62,677 nt of DNA from Bacteroidota bacterium (GCA_018267625.1 JAFDYC010000024.1:1-62677); one strand, 5' to 3'; positions 1 through 9,366 are shown, counted from the first letter of the stretch. Made by a program: numbers and translations. Notes: generated by a model not told the origin, from the sequence alone.

Positions 1-1
1 T

Positions 2-85
2 GGCAATAGCTGTTATCTAAATATGAGCCGCAGCAAACCTAAAGGACGCAACGGCAGCTCCATCTGGGCACTGAAGCTGACATAA
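2..85 (+). CDS. 3' end of an unidentified gene (partial)
   Basis: An open frame enters from the left edge and ends at TAA 83-85, giving about 27 residues rich in Lys, Arg, Ser and Gly and ending in SSIWALKLT. Too little is present to name a family. It converges on the minus-strand DoxX-like gene. The 58 bases between them contain an interrupted inverted repeat (CCACG ... CGTGG, about 93-120) that could act as a terminator. It could also be a chance open frame. Confidence 0.35.
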   Translation, partial: GNSCYLNMSRSKPKGRNGSSIWALKLT

Positions 86-143
86 AAAAAATCCACGAAA
101 CCCTTCGCTAAGAAGCGTGGTCAGAGGAGGCTATCCGTTTTCA

Positions 144-1334
144 TCAGGGCTTGATGCCCGCTGCACTTAGGCTTGCCGGATAATCGCGGAAACTCCATTT
201 GCCTTCGATGACGCAGCCATGCAGCAGCATCAGGCCCGGGTCCGTGCGCATCGCGGTTTTGCTGGCGGTTTGGTCAAAGCTGTACATCTCTGAGCTGCGC
301 AAAGCGGCCATCTTTTGCCATGCATCATTGGCCTCGCGGCTACCGGAGGAAAGCACATAAATTGGGATGCCTTTTGCGGAAGCTTCGGCTGAAAGCGCAC
401 GCAACTTGTCCAGATTATCCTGGCGGGCATGAGCAGGGTCTCTCAGGAAGATCAGGAATTTATAGCCCGGGTCTTGAAGCATGGCCTGGGTCTGGTCGTT
501 GCCGTTGTAGTCGTTCACCACGAAGTCTTTGATGGAAGGGTCGCAGAGGCCATTGCCCTTGCGTACCACTTTGTCTTTTCGGTCCACAAATTCCCAGGTG
601 CTATCCAGGCTGGCCAACTGATCCATGCCCACATCTTCCAGCTTGCCGTTGTGTTTGTACACAAACACCATGGCCACACTGTCTGGAATGCAACCTTTGG
701 GCTGTTGCATGCCTTCACAAATGTTTTTACCTACTGCATAGGGCATGCAGTCGTAGAAAGGCAGATGCTCCAAAGCCCACCACTGGATACCCAGGGCAAA
801 GAATACGGAAAGGATAAAGACAGAGGTATTGGGATACTTAGGCATCACCGGGCGGATGCGGCTGCGGTAGATAAACAGCAGGATGGCAATCGCCAGCAGC
901 ACCACATCTTTCCAGAATGTCTCTGAGTTAGAAATTTTGATGCAGTCGCCGAAGCAGCCGCACTCGCGCACCTTGGCTGAATGGCGGATGATATCCCAGT
1001 AATAGATATAGGCTGTCAGGAAGGTGAAGAAGATATTCAGGCCCAGCATCAGCCAGGCGAAGAAGCGCCAGGCAAAGCCCAGCAAGAGGGCCACTCCAAA
1101 GATGATTTCGCAGGCAATCATGATCACGGAGAACGTGAGCGCATGCGGAATCAGGCTGGGCAAGTTGAGCACGGTAGGCTCAAAGAATTCAGCCATCTTG
1201 TTGGCCAGCCCACTGGGGTCATTGGCTTTGACGACACCGGAAAAAATAAACAGCAAGCCCATCAGCACTCGAAGCACTTGCAGGAAAATATTTAGAGCAC
1301 TGAATTTTTTTGCAGGAAGAGTATGATTAGCCAT
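144..1334 (-). CDS. DoxX/MauE-like membrane protein (BT_3928 family)
   Basis: About 396 residues from the ATG at 1334; an ATG seven codons upstream is also possible. The N-terminal half has four hydrophobic segments typical of DoxX/MauE proteins, with the GLLFIFSGVVKANDP signature near residues 27-41 and a CGCFGDC cysteine cluster near 125-131 on the connecting loop. The C-terminal part is soluble and looks thioredoxin-like, without a CxxC motif. Families of this type are thought to be redox-associated inner-membrane proteins; the exact reaction is not known. In Bacteroidetes it typically sits beside DUF1599 and folP, as here, with about 110 bases to the next gene upstream. Family assignment is firm, function is not. 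Confidence 0.8.
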   Translation of the reverse strand: MANHTLPAKKFSALNIFLQVLRVLMGLLFIFSGVVKANDPSGLANKMAEFFEPTVLNLPSLIPHALTFSVIMIACEIIFGVALLLGFAWRFFAWLMLGLNIFFTFLTAYIYYWDIIRHSAKVRECGCFGDCIKISNSETFWKDVVLLAIAILLFIYRSRIRPVMPKYPNTSVFILSVFFALGIQWWALEHLPFYDCMPYAVGKNICEGMQQPKGCIPDSVAMVFVYKHNGKLEDVGMDQLASLDSTWEFVDRKDKVVRKGNGLCDPSIKDFVVNDYNGNDQTQAMLQDPGYKFLIFLRDPAHARQDNLDKLRALSAEASAKGIPIYVLSSGSREANDAWQKMAALRSSEMYSFDQTASKTAMRTDPGLMLLHGCVIEGKWSFRDYPASLSAAGIKP

Positions 1335-1443
1335 GATAGAAAGCTGTGCCTGCAAAGAAGCTTAAAATACCAATAGCCCGCGTCGGATGATGATTAGGCT
1401 TTAAGACAAGTTTAGGTTACCGCCCGGCTGAAGCTTACGGAGT

Positions 1444-2025
1444 TCAGGGCTGTTGCCGGCCCAGCATGATGAGGGCAAACACAGCATAGTTGATGATGTC
1501 GCGGAAGTTGGCATCCGCGCCTTCGCTCACTTGGGTGGCGCCTTCGTTGGCGATGATTTGCCGGATGCGCAACAGCTTCACTAAGATGAGGTCGGCCAGG
1601 CTCTCCTGGCTCATTTGGCGCCATGCCTCGCCATAGTCATGGTTTTTCTCCATCATCAGGGTTTCTACCTGCTGCAATTCCGAGTCGTAAGCCTGTTGTA
1701 CTCGTTCCATCGGCCATTCCCAGTCTGGGTCATCTATAGCTCGTTGCTGCACCAGGGCAATGATGCCATAGTTAATGATGCCGACAAACTCGCTGGCAAT
1801 AGAGTCTGAAATACGCTGTACCCCTTTCTCCTGAATCTGACGGATGCGCCAGGCCTTGATGTAAATCTGATCCACGATGGAGATGGGTCGCAGTACGCGC
1901 CAGCTTGTGCCGTAATCAGCCGCTTTCTGGAGGAAAAGTTTGCGACAGGCAGCTGTTACTTCGCGATATTGACTCAGGGTATCAGGCCTTGCAGAAGCGG
2001 AATTGGCCGTGCCGGTGTCGTGCAT
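1444..2025 (-). CDS. DUF1599 protein
   Basis: 193 residues made of two copies of one domain. Each has a [KN]-x-DYG-x-[AS]-WR motif (KAADYGTSWR near residue 34, KNHDYGEAWR near 130) followed by LxRIRQI and an IINY motif. This is the DUF1599 (nucleotide-modification-associated domain 1) pattern. The acidic residues in helices suggest a metal-dependent nucleotide-binding all-alpha fold, but this is inference. It is divergent from folP with only 15 bases between the two starts, so they share a promoter region. This pairing is recurrent in Bacteroidetes. Confidence 0.85.
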   Translation of the reverse strand: MHDTGTANSASARPDTLSQYREVTAACRKLFLQKAADYGTSWRVLRPISIVDQIYIKAWRIRQIQEKGVQRISDSIASEFVGIINYGIIALVQQRAIDDPDWEWPMERVQQAYDSELQQVETLMMEKNHDYGEAWRQMSQESLADLILVKLLRIRQIIANEGATQVSEGADANFRDIINYAVFALIMLGRQQP

Positions 2026-2040
2026 TTTCTTTGAAAAAGG

Positions 2041-2886
2041 ATGGCCTTCAAAAATACATTATTGCCCGTCGCAGCTTCCCTGAGCAGCCAGGGCCACTTG
2101 CTTTCTCTGGAACGCCCGATTGTGATGGGCATCCTCAATGCAAGCCCGGACAGTTTTTACACCGGCTCAGCCGAACCGGACCGCCTGCTGGCATTGGCAG
2201 AAAAAATGTTGCAGGAGGGCGCTGCAATTCTGGATGTGGGCGGTGTTTCTACACGATCGGGAGCAGAAGAAGTTTCTGAGTCGGAAGAGTTGCAGCGGGT
2301 GTTGCCCTTGATCACTTCAATAGTGCAACGGTTTCCAGAGGCCTGGCTGTCGGTAGATACGTTTCGGGCGAGAGTTGCGGAAGCCTGTGTGGCAGCGGGT
2401 GCCCGTATCATCAATGATGTCTGTGCCGGTAGCGATGAAGGGATGCTGCCCACCGTTGCCCGGTTGAAGGTGCCCTACATCGCAATGCACATGCAAGGCA
2501 CGCCCCGCACGATGCAGGATAATCCCCAGTATGAACATGTGGTGCAAGAGGTGTTCGACTTTTTGAAAGACACGGCCCTCCGTTGCCGCCATGCAGGCAT
2601 TCAGGATTTGATTCTAGACCCCGGCTTTGGCTTTGGAAAAACGAAAGCACACAACTATGCCTTGCTCAATGAACTGAGTGCCTTTCGGGCCATTGGCCAT
2701 CCCATACTTGCCGGCATTTCCAGGAAGCGGATGATTTACGAAACGCTGGGACTGAAGCCTGCTGATGCCCTCAACGGAAGTACCGCACTTCATATGGTTG
2801 CTTTGTGTGAAGGAGCATCCATCCTGCGGGTTCATGATGTGAAAGAAGCCATGGAATGCATCCGTTTGTATGAACAATTTCAGTGA
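2041..2886 (+). CDS. folP: Dihydropteroate synthase
   Basis: 281 residues. Joins 6-hydroxymethyl-dihydropterin pyrophosphate and p-aminobenzoate in folate synthesis (cytoplasm). All family motifs are present: MGILNASPDSF near residues 29-39, DVGGVSTRSGAE near 66-77, IINDVCAG, the pterin-binding LDPGFGFGKT near 196, and GISRKRM near 228. Length is normal for the enzyme. The ATG at 2041 lies just after a purine-rich stretch and 15 bases from the divergent DUF1599 start. Nothing appears truncated. The convergent neighbour is nadE. Confidence 0.97.
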   Translation: MAFKNTLLPVAASLSSQGHLLSLERPIVMGILNASPDSFYTGSAEPDRLLALAEKMLQEGAAILDVGGVSTRSGAEEVSESEELQRVLPLITSIVQRFPEAWLSVDTFRARVAEACVAAGARIINDVCAGSDEGMLPTVARLKVPYIAMHMQGTPRTMQDNPQYEHVVQEVFDFLKDTALRCRHAGIQDLILDPGFGFGKTKAHNYALLNELSAFRAIGHPILAGISRKRMIYETLGLKPADALNGSTALHMVALCEGASILRVHDVKEAMECIRLYEQFQ

Positions 2887-2957
2887 ATCTCCTGCTGGAA
2901 TATTCCTGAATTGCACTTGCTCATTGAGCCGTTCGGGCACTTCCTGGATTTTTCCTT

Positions 2958-4652
2958 TTAGGAAAGGTATTTCCCCACAATAGGCACTCGCCGGCCTACA
3001 CCAAATGCCTTTGGCGACACCCGGATAATGGGACAGAACTGGGCACGCTTGTATTCGTTGATGTTGACCATGCGCAGGATGCGGGCCACCAATGATGCAT
3101 CAAAACCCATAGCCGAAATTTCCTTTGGCCCCTGCCGCCGCTCTATGTATTGATAAAGGATTGGGTCCATCACCGAATAATCCGGAAGGCTGTCGCTGTC
3201 TTTTTGTCCCGGGCGCAATTCCGCACTGGGTGCCTTTTCCAGGATATTTCGCGGAATGATTTCCTGCTCCCGATTGATAAAAGCAGCAAGCTGATACACC
3301 TGCCTCTTATATAAATCACCCAGTACGCCCAGGCCTCCTGCCATGTCGCCATACAGGGTGCCATAGCCGGTGGACAGCTCGCTCTTATTGGAAGTATTGA
3401 GTAGGATGTAGCCAAACTTATTGGCCATTGCCATCACCAGATTGCCCCGGATTCTTGATTGAAGATTTTCTTCGGCCAGCGAAAAGGGCAGGTCGCCAAA
3501 CTGTGGTTTCAGGCTCGCCAACAGGGCTTCATAGGCTGGGGCAATGGGCACAATGTCGTAGGGGTTGCCCAGGTTTTTAGAAAGCTGAACCGCATCCTCC
3601 ACGGAATGAGCTGAAGAAAAAGGAGAAGGCATCAGCAAAGCCCGTACATGCCCGGCGCCCAAAGCTTTGCAGGCTAATGCCAGCACCACAGCACTGTCAA
3701 TGCCGCCGCTGCTGGCCACAATCGCTTCCCGGAAGCCCATCTTCCCGAAATAATCCCGGATGCCTAATAGCAAAGCCTCATGAATCAACGCTATGTTCCG
3801 AGCTTCTTCAAAATGTTGCGGGATTTCTACGGCATCAAGCCGGGGCTGCTTTTGCGGTAAGGGCAATTGATTGGGTTTCCCGTCTGCATTCAGCTCCAGA
3901 CAGCCCCAGGCCTCTTGGAAATAGGGTAGTTCCAGCATGCTTTCTCCCTGTGCATTCATCGCCATCGAGCCGCCATCAAAGATGATTTCTGTCTGGGCGC
4001 CCACGGCATTGCAGTAGAGCATCGGCAAGCCATAATGCAGCACATTTTCACGCACTACTTCCCGGCGCTCTTCGCCATGCACATAGTCGAAAGGGGAGGC
4101 GCTCAGGTTAATCATCAGGCTGGGAGCCTGCGCCATCAGCTTGTCCATTGGGTTGAAACGATAGAGCGGGTCGGCATCGAGGTTCCATATGTCTTCGCAA
4201 ATCGTGACAGCTAAGCGATGGCCTTTGAAAGGAATCACCTGCCAGTCAAAAGCAGGTTCGAAATAGCGGTACTCATCGAAGATGTCATAGGTAGGAAGCA
4301 GCGTTTTATGGACGACCGATTTGATGCTTTTTTCATGAAGAAAAAAGGCTGCATTAAACAAGTCTTTGCCTTCCGGGCGCGGGTTTCGGGTCGGCCCACC
4401 CACCAATACGGCAATACCATCGGCTGCTTCGCAGATACGCTCCAGGGCTGCTTCGCACTGAGCAATAAAATCTTCAAACTCCAAAAAATCGCGGGGTGGA
4501 TAGCCACAAATACTTAGCTCCGGAAACACGATTAGGTCGCCGCCACCAGCCCGTGCCTCCTGGATGGCAGTAAGAATTTTTTGGGTGTTAGCCTCGAAAT
4601 TTCCGATGTGGTAGTTCTGTTGTGCGAGATAGATTTTTATAGGCTCAGGCAT
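2958..4652 (-). CDS. nadE: Glutamine-dependent NAD+ synthetase
   Basis: 564 residues with two domains. The N-terminal nitrilase-type glutaminase domain carries the catalytic triad Glu45 (FPELSICGYPP), Lys116 (HKTLLP) and Cys152 (TICEDIW). The C-terminal ATP-pyrophosphatase domain has the SGGIDS loop at 315-320. It amidates deamido-NAD+ using ammonia channelled from glutamine, the last step of NAD synthesis. Length and motifs are those of a complete bifunctional enzyme, so it does not need an external ammonia source. It stands alone, convergent with folP, and the next minus-strand gene upstream is separated by about 195 bases including a terminator. Confidence 0.97.
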   Translation of the reverse strand: MPEPIKIYLAQQNYHIGNFEANTQKILTAIQEARAGGGDLIVFPELSICGYPPRDFLEFEDFIAQCEAALERICEAADGIAVLVGGPTRNPRPEGKDLFNAAFFLHEKSIKSVVHKTLLPTYDIFDEYRYFEPAFDWQVIPFKGHRLAVTICEDIWNLDADPLYRFNPMDKLMAQAPSLMINLSASPFDYVHGEERREVVRENVLHYGLPMLYCNAVGAQTEIIFDGGSMAMNAQGESMLELPYFQEAWGCLELNADGKPNQLPLPQKQPRLDAVEIPQHFEEARNIALIHEALLLGIRDYFGKMGFREAIVASSGGIDSAVVLALACKALGAGHVRALLMPSPFSSAHSVEDAVQLSKNLGNPYDIVPIAPAYEALLASLKPQFGDLPFSLAEENLQSRIRGNLVMAMANKFGYILLNTSNKSELSTGYGTLYGDMAGGLGVLGDLYKRQVYQLAAFINREQEIIPRNILEKAPSAELRPGQKDSDSLPDYSVMDPILYQYIERRQGPKEISAMGFDASLVARILRMVNINEYKRAQFCPIIRVSPKAFGVGRRVPIVGKYLS

Positions 4653-4790
4653 ATATCGCGGATTCAGAATTTAAACTGCAAAATTCAAGGTTGTAAGTGA
4701 GGCTTGGCAAAGCTTGTACACTTCTTTCTTGAGGTGCCGGTCATGGGCAACACCGAGTTTTTTAAAAAGAAAATTTTTTGAAAGCGGGTA

Positions 4791-4823
4791 AAACTATGCC
4801 CGCACCATTGAGGCACGGGCATA
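4791..4823 (-). terminator. Rho-independent-type hairpin after the outer-membrane barrel gene
   Basis: An 8-bp perfect stem (TATGCCCG 4795-4802 pairs with CGGGCATA 4816-4823), extended by a few further pairs, is followed on the minus strand by GTTTT. It lies 24 bases beyond the stop of the minus-strand barrel gene and separates it from nadE. Confidence 0.65.
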
Positions 4824-4846
4824 GGGGTAGGAACATCAAAATCAGA

Positions 4847-5647
4847 TTAGAAAAACAATCCCAGTCGCAGGGCAAAATTGTTGAGCCGGGTTTTAGCGTC
4901 ATCGAATTTTCCGGAATAGCCCAGGTTGCCATTGTCGAACAGATCGGGGCGGGTAGCATCTGGCGTGAAGCCATTATTGAAAAAGAGGCCGGCATAAAAG
5001 CGGAGTTTGTCGCTCACTGGCTTCTCAACGCCGATGCCCAGATTCATCTCAAACAAAATGGGGGCAATGATTCCAAAAGAACCCGTCAGCTTGGCTTTTG
5101 TGTCGGAAGCTGGGGGCGCTTCTTTTGTAGTATCGGAGCCATAATAGTTGACAGTATAATCCGCCTTCTTACCAATGTTGATAGCAGCAGTGATGCCTGC
5201 CTGGCCGAAGAAACGGAAGCCATAAATCTCATCCGTGCGCAGTTTCAGGGCAAGTGGAATGTTGAGGTATTGGAGACGATAGTTGAAATCGGCTTTGAGC
5301 ACTTTGTTGGCTGCTGCACTTTGATCACGGGCCTTTGCCAGGATTTTTCCACCGGTACTTGTGACGCTCAGCCCACTGACGAGGCCATAATTATCAGCGA
5401 AGAAATAATCCACCATGATTCCATAGGTGAAGCCCATCTTCAGCCCTTCATTGCTCACATCATATTGCTTGGCATCATCCGTGGCAGCGGTAGGTTTCAT
5501 CCAACTGATGTTTGGGGCGATAAAAGCGCCAAAACGTAGTCGGTTCACGTCAATCCGGGAATGTTGTTTGGGAGCGTCGCTCTGCTGCGCATAGGAGCAA
5601 AGGCTGGAAAATAAGAGCAGGCTGGCGCAGATAAGGTGTCTTTTCAT
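4847..5647 (-). CDS. Outer-membrane beta-barrel protein (PorT-like family)
   Basis: 266 residues with a clear signal peptide (basic MKR, hydrophobic core, cleavage after SYAQ near residue 21). The mature part is a series of alternating amphipathic strands (for example FRFFGQAGITAAINIG) and ends in an aromatic residue (LRLGLFF), as expected for an 8-stranded outer-membrane barrel of the porin/PorT type common in Bacteroidetes. Substrate and role cannot be read from sequence. It is divergent from gldB, and a TAnnTTTG promoter motif lies 32 bases upstream of its start. Confidence 0.8.
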   Translation of the reverse strand: MKRHLICASLLLFSSLCSYAQQSDAPKQHSRIDVNRLRFGAFIAPNISWMKPTAATDDAKQYDVSNEGLKMGFTYGIMVDYFFADNYGLVSGLSVTSTGGKILAKARDQSAAANKVLKADFNYRLQYLNIPLALKLRTDEIYGFRFFGQAGITAAINIGKKADYTVNYYGSDTTKEAPPASDTKAKLTGSFGIIAPILFEMNLGIGVEKPVSDKLRFYAGLFFNNGFTPDATRPDLFDNGNLGYSGKFDDAKTRLNNFALRLGLFF

Positions 5648-5678
5648 GGTTCTGGTTTGGGCTTAGAAGATGCTGCAA

Positions 5679-5686
5679 CAAACATA
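5679..5686 (-). promoter_or_regulatory. Bacteroidetes-type -7 promoter element
   Basis: TATGTTTG on the minus strand is an exact match to TAnnTTTG, 32 bases before the barrel-gene ATG at 5647. No convincing -33 element was recognised. Confidence 0.45.
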
Positions 5687-5718
5687 AGGCCATGAGCGTA
5701 GCCTTAATTTCGCCGGCC

Positions 5719-6777
5719 ATGTTTTCTTGCTCAAACCGCCGACTGAGATCTTTATTCTTCCAGGTTCTGGTACCCTTTTCTCTACTGATGCTGGCTGCCT
5801 GCGGGCAAGATGGATCGGCGCCCAAGGTGTCAGACAGTAAGATTTCGCTCAACACCCGCCGCTTCGACCGCGACCTGGCGGCCATAGACACGAATCACAT
5901 TGCCGCCGGGCTGCGGCAGCTTCAGCAGAAATACCCCGACTTCCTCGATTTCTGGCTCGACAACCTGATGCAGTTCAATATCAACGGGCAGTATGCCGAT
6001 ACCACTTCGGGCATCTGCCGTGACCTGCACACCTTCCTGACCTATGGCGATTACCGCGGTTTGTTTGACACAGTTGCCCGTCATTATCCCAACACCGAAA
6101 TGATTGACGAACCGTTGCGCCAGGGCTTCGCTTACTATCAGCATTATTTTCCCGGGCGCAGCATTCCACGGATTGTCTATTTCATTTCCGGCCTGAACAA
6201 TTGGAGTGCCGTCACGGTAGATACCAGCTTGCTGGGAATCGGGCTCGATATGTTTTTGGGGGAACATTATCCCTTCTATCGTTCAGTTGGGATTCCCGAT
6301 TATATGCTGCCACAGCTACGCCCGGAAGCCGTGCCGGTATTTGCTTTTCGCGCACTCTATGAAAACCTGCATCCCTTTACGGCAGAAGGGCGCAGCCTGC
6401 TGGATATGATGATTCAGCGGGGCAAAGAGCAATATTTCCTTTCCAAAGTGTTGCCCTTCTTGCCTGAAGAGTTGCGCCTGGGATTCAGCAAGGTTCAGCT
6501 CGACTGGTGTCAGAAAAATGAAGCAGGAGTCTATAATTTTTTTGTGAAAGGGAATATGCTTTATGAAACGAACTGGGGGAAGATTTTGCGCTATGTGCAA
6601 GACGGGCCTACCGCAGCCGGTATGCCGCCGCAAAGCCCGGGGAATGTAGGCTCCTGGCTGGGTTTTCAAATCGTGCAGAAGTATGCTGAAAGCCATTCAG
6701 ACCAGGATATTCAAGCCATCCTTTCTCAAAAGGATGCGGCTGCCCTGCTGCAACAGAGCGGCTACCGGCCCCGGTAA
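5719..6777 (+). CDS. gldB: Gliding motility lipoprotein GldB
   Basis: About 352 residues from the ATG at 5719, chosen because it gives a compact lipoprotein signal: NRRLR, a hydrophobic stretch, then the lipobox LAAC with the acylated Cys at 28. An in-frame ATG at 5692 would only lengthen the leader. The mature protein begins with the family signature FDRDLAAID ... LQQKYPDFLDFWL. GldB is an envelope lipoprotein needed for gliding in Flavobacterium, but homologues also occur in non-gliding Bacteroidetes, so the gene alone does not prove motility. It agrees with the T9SS cargo genes elsewhere in the window. Confidence 0.85.
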   Translation: MFSCSNRRLRSLFFQVLVPFSLLMLAACGQDGSAPKVSDSKISLNTRRFDRDLAAIDTNHIAAGLRQLQQKYPDFLDFWLDNLMQFNINGQYADTTSGICRDLHTFLTYGDYRGLFDTVARHYPNTEMIDEPLRQGFAYYQHYFPGRSIPRIVYFISGLNNWSAVTVDTSLLGIGLDMFLGEHYPFYRSVGIPDYMLPQLRPEAVPVFAFRALYENLHPFTAEGRSLLDMMIQRGKEQYFLSKVLPFLPEELRLGFSKVQLDWCQKNEAGVYNFFVKGNMLYETNWGKILRYVQDGPTAAGMPPQSPGNVGSWLGFQIVQKYAESHSDQDIQAILSQKDAAALLQQSGYRPR

Positions 6778-6929
6778 AAAAACTCCTGTTTTTCTATGTC
6801 GGATGACGGATGTGCATTTTTTATTGAAGATTTTTTCCTTCCGGGTCATAAAGAGGCCAAGCAGTATAATCTGACTTATGTTTTTTTGCGCCCGAAATCC
6901 TGTTTCCATTTCCGCAGGCACATGATACT

Positions 6930-7952
6930 ATGAAGCGTATTTTTTTAGCAGGGCTATGCCTGGCTCATGCCGGCACTTCAATGGCCCAATTACCCAATGC
7001 AGATAAGCTGCAAAAAGCATTCAGCTATGATGATAAAGACACCGTAGCCTGGCTGCACAGCGGGGTGACTAAACTGGGCATTAATCAGGGCTACCTGCAT
7101 AATTGGGCAGCCGGCGGCGAACTGGTTTCGCTGGCTATTGATGGGTTGTTCAGCGCCCGGCTCACCCGGCTGTATCACCGTCAGGTATGGAGCAACAGCC
7201 TGGATGCCTCTTATAGCTTGTTTTATGCTTATTCCAACCACTTCGTGCCCCGGAAAGTAGATGACCGGATAGACCTGACTTCTAAGTATGGTGTCCGGGT
7301 GCATGATAAGCGGAAGCTTTATCTGATGGGCTTGTTCAATTTCAAAAGCCAGTTTACGCCCGGTTATGATTATGGCCTCCCGGATTGGCCTTCACAGCCC
7401 ACCTCCTCCTTTCTTTCTCCGGGCTATTTCACACTGGCAGCGGGTATGGAATACCGCGGTGGAAACAACTTTACCGTCTTCCTTTCGCCGGTTGCCCTGC
7501 GCCTGATCCTTGCGGATAAGAAGTACACCTCCCGCATGCCGGCAGGGGCTTTTGGTATTGATTATGGCAAGACCAGCCGACTGGAGCTCGGCGCCTATTT
7601 CACCGCACGCTATGAGACGAAGCTGAGCAATAACCTGAGCTGGAAAACCCAGTTGGACCTGTATTCAAATTACCTGGCAAAAGACAAAAAAGACAGCCTC
7701 GGAAATGTGGTCGTTCACGACAACCCAGGCAATATTGACGTGTTCTGGGATAACCTCATCAGCTATAAACTGAGTAAATTCTTCAGCCTGAATTTCGCCC
7801 TGACAGCCACTTACGATAACGACATCCCTTACAGCAAGCAATACCTTGACCCGACCAGCGGGACGATGATGGAGAAGGATGAGCCCGATGCGGGCCTGGG
7901 CTGGTGGCAAATCAAAGAAGTGATGAGCTTCGGCTTTTCCTACAATTTCTAA
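6930..7952 (+). CDS. DUF3078 outer-membrane protein
   Basis: 340 residues with a signal peptide (MKRIF, cleavage near SMAQ at 20). The body matches the DUF3078 pattern: an early NQGYLHNWAAGGE motif near residues 52-64, then YGVRVHDKRKLYL and many alternating strands ending in FGFSYNF, a typical outer-membrane barrel terminus. The function of the family is unknown. It follows gldB in the same direction after a gap of 152 bases that contains no gene, and precedes rimM by 78 bases. Confidence 0.85.
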   Translation: MKRIFLAGLCLAHAGTSMAQLPNADKLQKAFSYDDKDTVAWLHSGVTKLGINQGYLHNWAAGGELVSLAIDGLFSARLTRLYHRQVWSNSLDASYSLFYAYSNHFVPRKVDDRIDLTSKYGVRVHDKRKLYLMGLFNFKSQFTPGYDYGLPDWPSQPTSSFLSPGYFTLAAGMEYRGGNNFTVFLSPVALRLILADKKYTSRMPAGAFGIDYGKTSRLELGAYFTARYETKLSNNLSWKTQLDLYSNYLAKDKKDSLGNVVVHDNPGNIDVFWDNLISYKLSKFFSLNFALTATYDNDIPYSKQYLDPTSGTMMEKDEPDAGLGWWQIKEVMSFGFSYNF

Positions 7953-8015
7953 AGTCTGCTCTCATCCATAGAAAAGCCAATTGTATGCGCCGCCTGAGCC
8001 TTCTTGTCCCGGCTT

Positions 8016-8023
8016 TACTTTTG
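8016..8023 (+). promoter_or_regulatory. Bacteroidetes-type -7 promoter element before rimM
   Basis: TACTTTTG fits TAnnTTTG. Only seven bases separate it from the rimM ATG at 8031, so the transcript would be leaderless or nearly so. A possible -33 TTG is at 7981. Confidence 0.45.
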
Positions 8024-8030
8024 CCGCTCT

Positions 8031-8537
8031 ATGTTGCGTATCGGAAAGCTAGTAGCCACACATGGCGTCCAGGGTGATTTGATTCTGACTCATATCACCG
8101 GTAAAACGGGCTGGCTCAAGGCCGGCGATGTGCTTTTTGTTGCCTTGCGTAAAGGCAGCCATATTCCATATTTCATTTCGAAAATCAAACGGGATCAGGA
8201 AGAAGAAATCATCCTGCACCTGGAAGACACAGACCTCCCGGAAACGGCAAAGATGTTGGTTGGGAAGGAGGTTTTTGTAGAAGAAAAAGTGCTGGCAACA
8301 ATCGGGCAGGATTCGCCCTTGCTGTGGATTGGATTCGAAGCCATAGACGAACAAGCCGGCTCTTTGGGGCCTGTGGAAGATGTGTATCAAACAGCGCAAC
8401 AATGGCTCGCGACCGTGCATTTTCGGGGTAAAGAAGCCTTGTTGCCGCTCATTGACCAGACCTTACTTAAGATTGACATCCCCAACCGGAAACTCTACCT
8501 GAGCATACCCGAAGGGCTATTAGAGGTGTACGCATAA
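8031..8537 (+). CDS. rimM: Ribosome maturation factor RimM
   Basis: 168 residues from the ATG at 8031, which begins directly with the conserved MLRIGKLVATHGVQGDL; an upstream in-frame ATG at 8004 would overlap the promoter motif. The N-terminal RimM beta-barrel is followed by a PRC-barrel domain ending in LLPLIDQTLLKIDIPNRKL. RimM assists assembly of the 30S head domain. It is the first gene of the conserved rimM-trmD-rplS group, with trmD 17 bases downstream. Confidence 0.95.
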   Translation: MLRIGKLVATHGVQGDLILTHITGKTGWLKAGDVLFVALRKGSHIPYFISKIKRDQEEEIILHLEDTDLPETAKMLVGKEVFVEEKVLATIGQDSPLLWIGFEAIDEQAGSLGPVEDVYQTAQQWLATVHFRGKEALLPLIDQTLLKIDIPNRKLYLSIPEGLLEVYA

Positions 8538-8554
8538 ACCCAACTGTTTCTCCT

Positions 8555-9253
8555 GTGTTACGCGTTGATATTATTTCTGTAGTTCCTGATCTGCTGCTCT
8601 CGCCGCTGGGTCATTCCATCTTGAAACGAGCACAGGAACGCAGCTTGATTGAAATACAGGTACATAACCTCCGCGACCATACACCCTATAGGCATGGCCA
8701 GGTGGACGATTACCCTTTTGGCGGTGGTGCCGGCATGGTGATGATGCCCGAACCGTTGGCTGTCCTGATTGAAAAGTTGCAAGAAGAGCGGCGCTATGAT
8801 GAGATTATCTACATGACGCCGGATGGTGCCCTCTTCCAGCAACAGACAGCCAACAGGCTATCAATGAAAGAAGCCATTATTATCATTTGCGGTCATTACA
8901 AAGGCATAGATGAACGCATCAGGGAACGCTATGTGACGATGGAAATTTCGATTGGCGATTATGTGCTCAGTGGGGGGGAATTAGCGGCTGCAGTGGTGGT
9001 GGATGCCGTGGGACGGCTCATCCCGGGCGTTCTCAACGATGAGACGTCCGCCCTCTTCGATTCTTTCCAGGATGGATTGCTGGCGCCACCAGTTTATACC
9101 CGCCCTGCAGAATGGCGGGGTGCTTCAGTGCCTGCCGTCTTACTTTCCGGAGACCCACTGAAGGTGGATTCCTGGCGGCATGATGAAGCCCTAAAGCGCA
9201 CGGAGCAACGTCGCCCGGACCTGCTGGATGATGAATTTTTTGGGAAGACTTGA
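8555..9253 (+). CDS. trmD: tRNA (guanine37-N1)-methyltransferase
   Basis: 232 residues with a GTG start. TrmD methylates G37 beside the anticodon using S-adenosylmethionine. The trefoil-knot core is visible: VDDYPFGGGAGMVM near residues 50-63, ICGHYKGIDERI near 110-121, and IGDYVLSGGELAAAVVVDAVGRLIPG near 131 onward. Length is normal. It follows rimM after 17 bases and is followed by rplS after a gap that contains its own promoter-like motif. Confidence 0.97.
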   Translation: MLRVDIISVVPDLLLSPLGHSILKRAQERSLIEIQVHNLRDHTPYRHGQVDDYPFGGGAGMVMMPEPLAVLIEKLQEERRYDEIIYMTPDGALFQQQTANRLSMKEAIIIICGHYKGIDERIRERYVTMEISIGDYVLSGGELAAAVVVDAVGRLIPGVLNDETSALFDSFQDGLLAPPVYTRPAEWRGASVPAVLLSGDPLKVDSWRHDEALKRTEQRRPDLLDDEFFGKT

Positions 9254-9338
9254 ACCACTGGGAAGCGTTAGCTCGGGAAGTTCCAGGCTGGCATCCGTTT
9301 TTTTAAAAAATAATGCTTCCATAATGCTGCGAAGCCCT

Positions 9339-9346
9339 TATTTTTG
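9339..9346 (+). promoter_or_regulatory. Bacteroidetes-type -7 promoter element before rplS
   Basis: TATTTTTG fits TAnnTTTG and ends 20 bases before the rplS ATG. It would allow the ribosomal protein gene to be transcribed separately from rimM-trmD. Confidence 0.4.
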
Positions 9347-9366
9347 CCGCCCAAAATGAATTGACC

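Noticed and set aside
429..926. Plus-strand open frame of 165 codons.
   Set aside because: Antisense to the DoxX-like gene, which has clear family motifs.
4778..5539. Plus-strand open frame of 253 codons.
   Set aside because: Antisense to a barrel gene with a signal peptide, terminator and promoter; its translation has no recognisable pattern.
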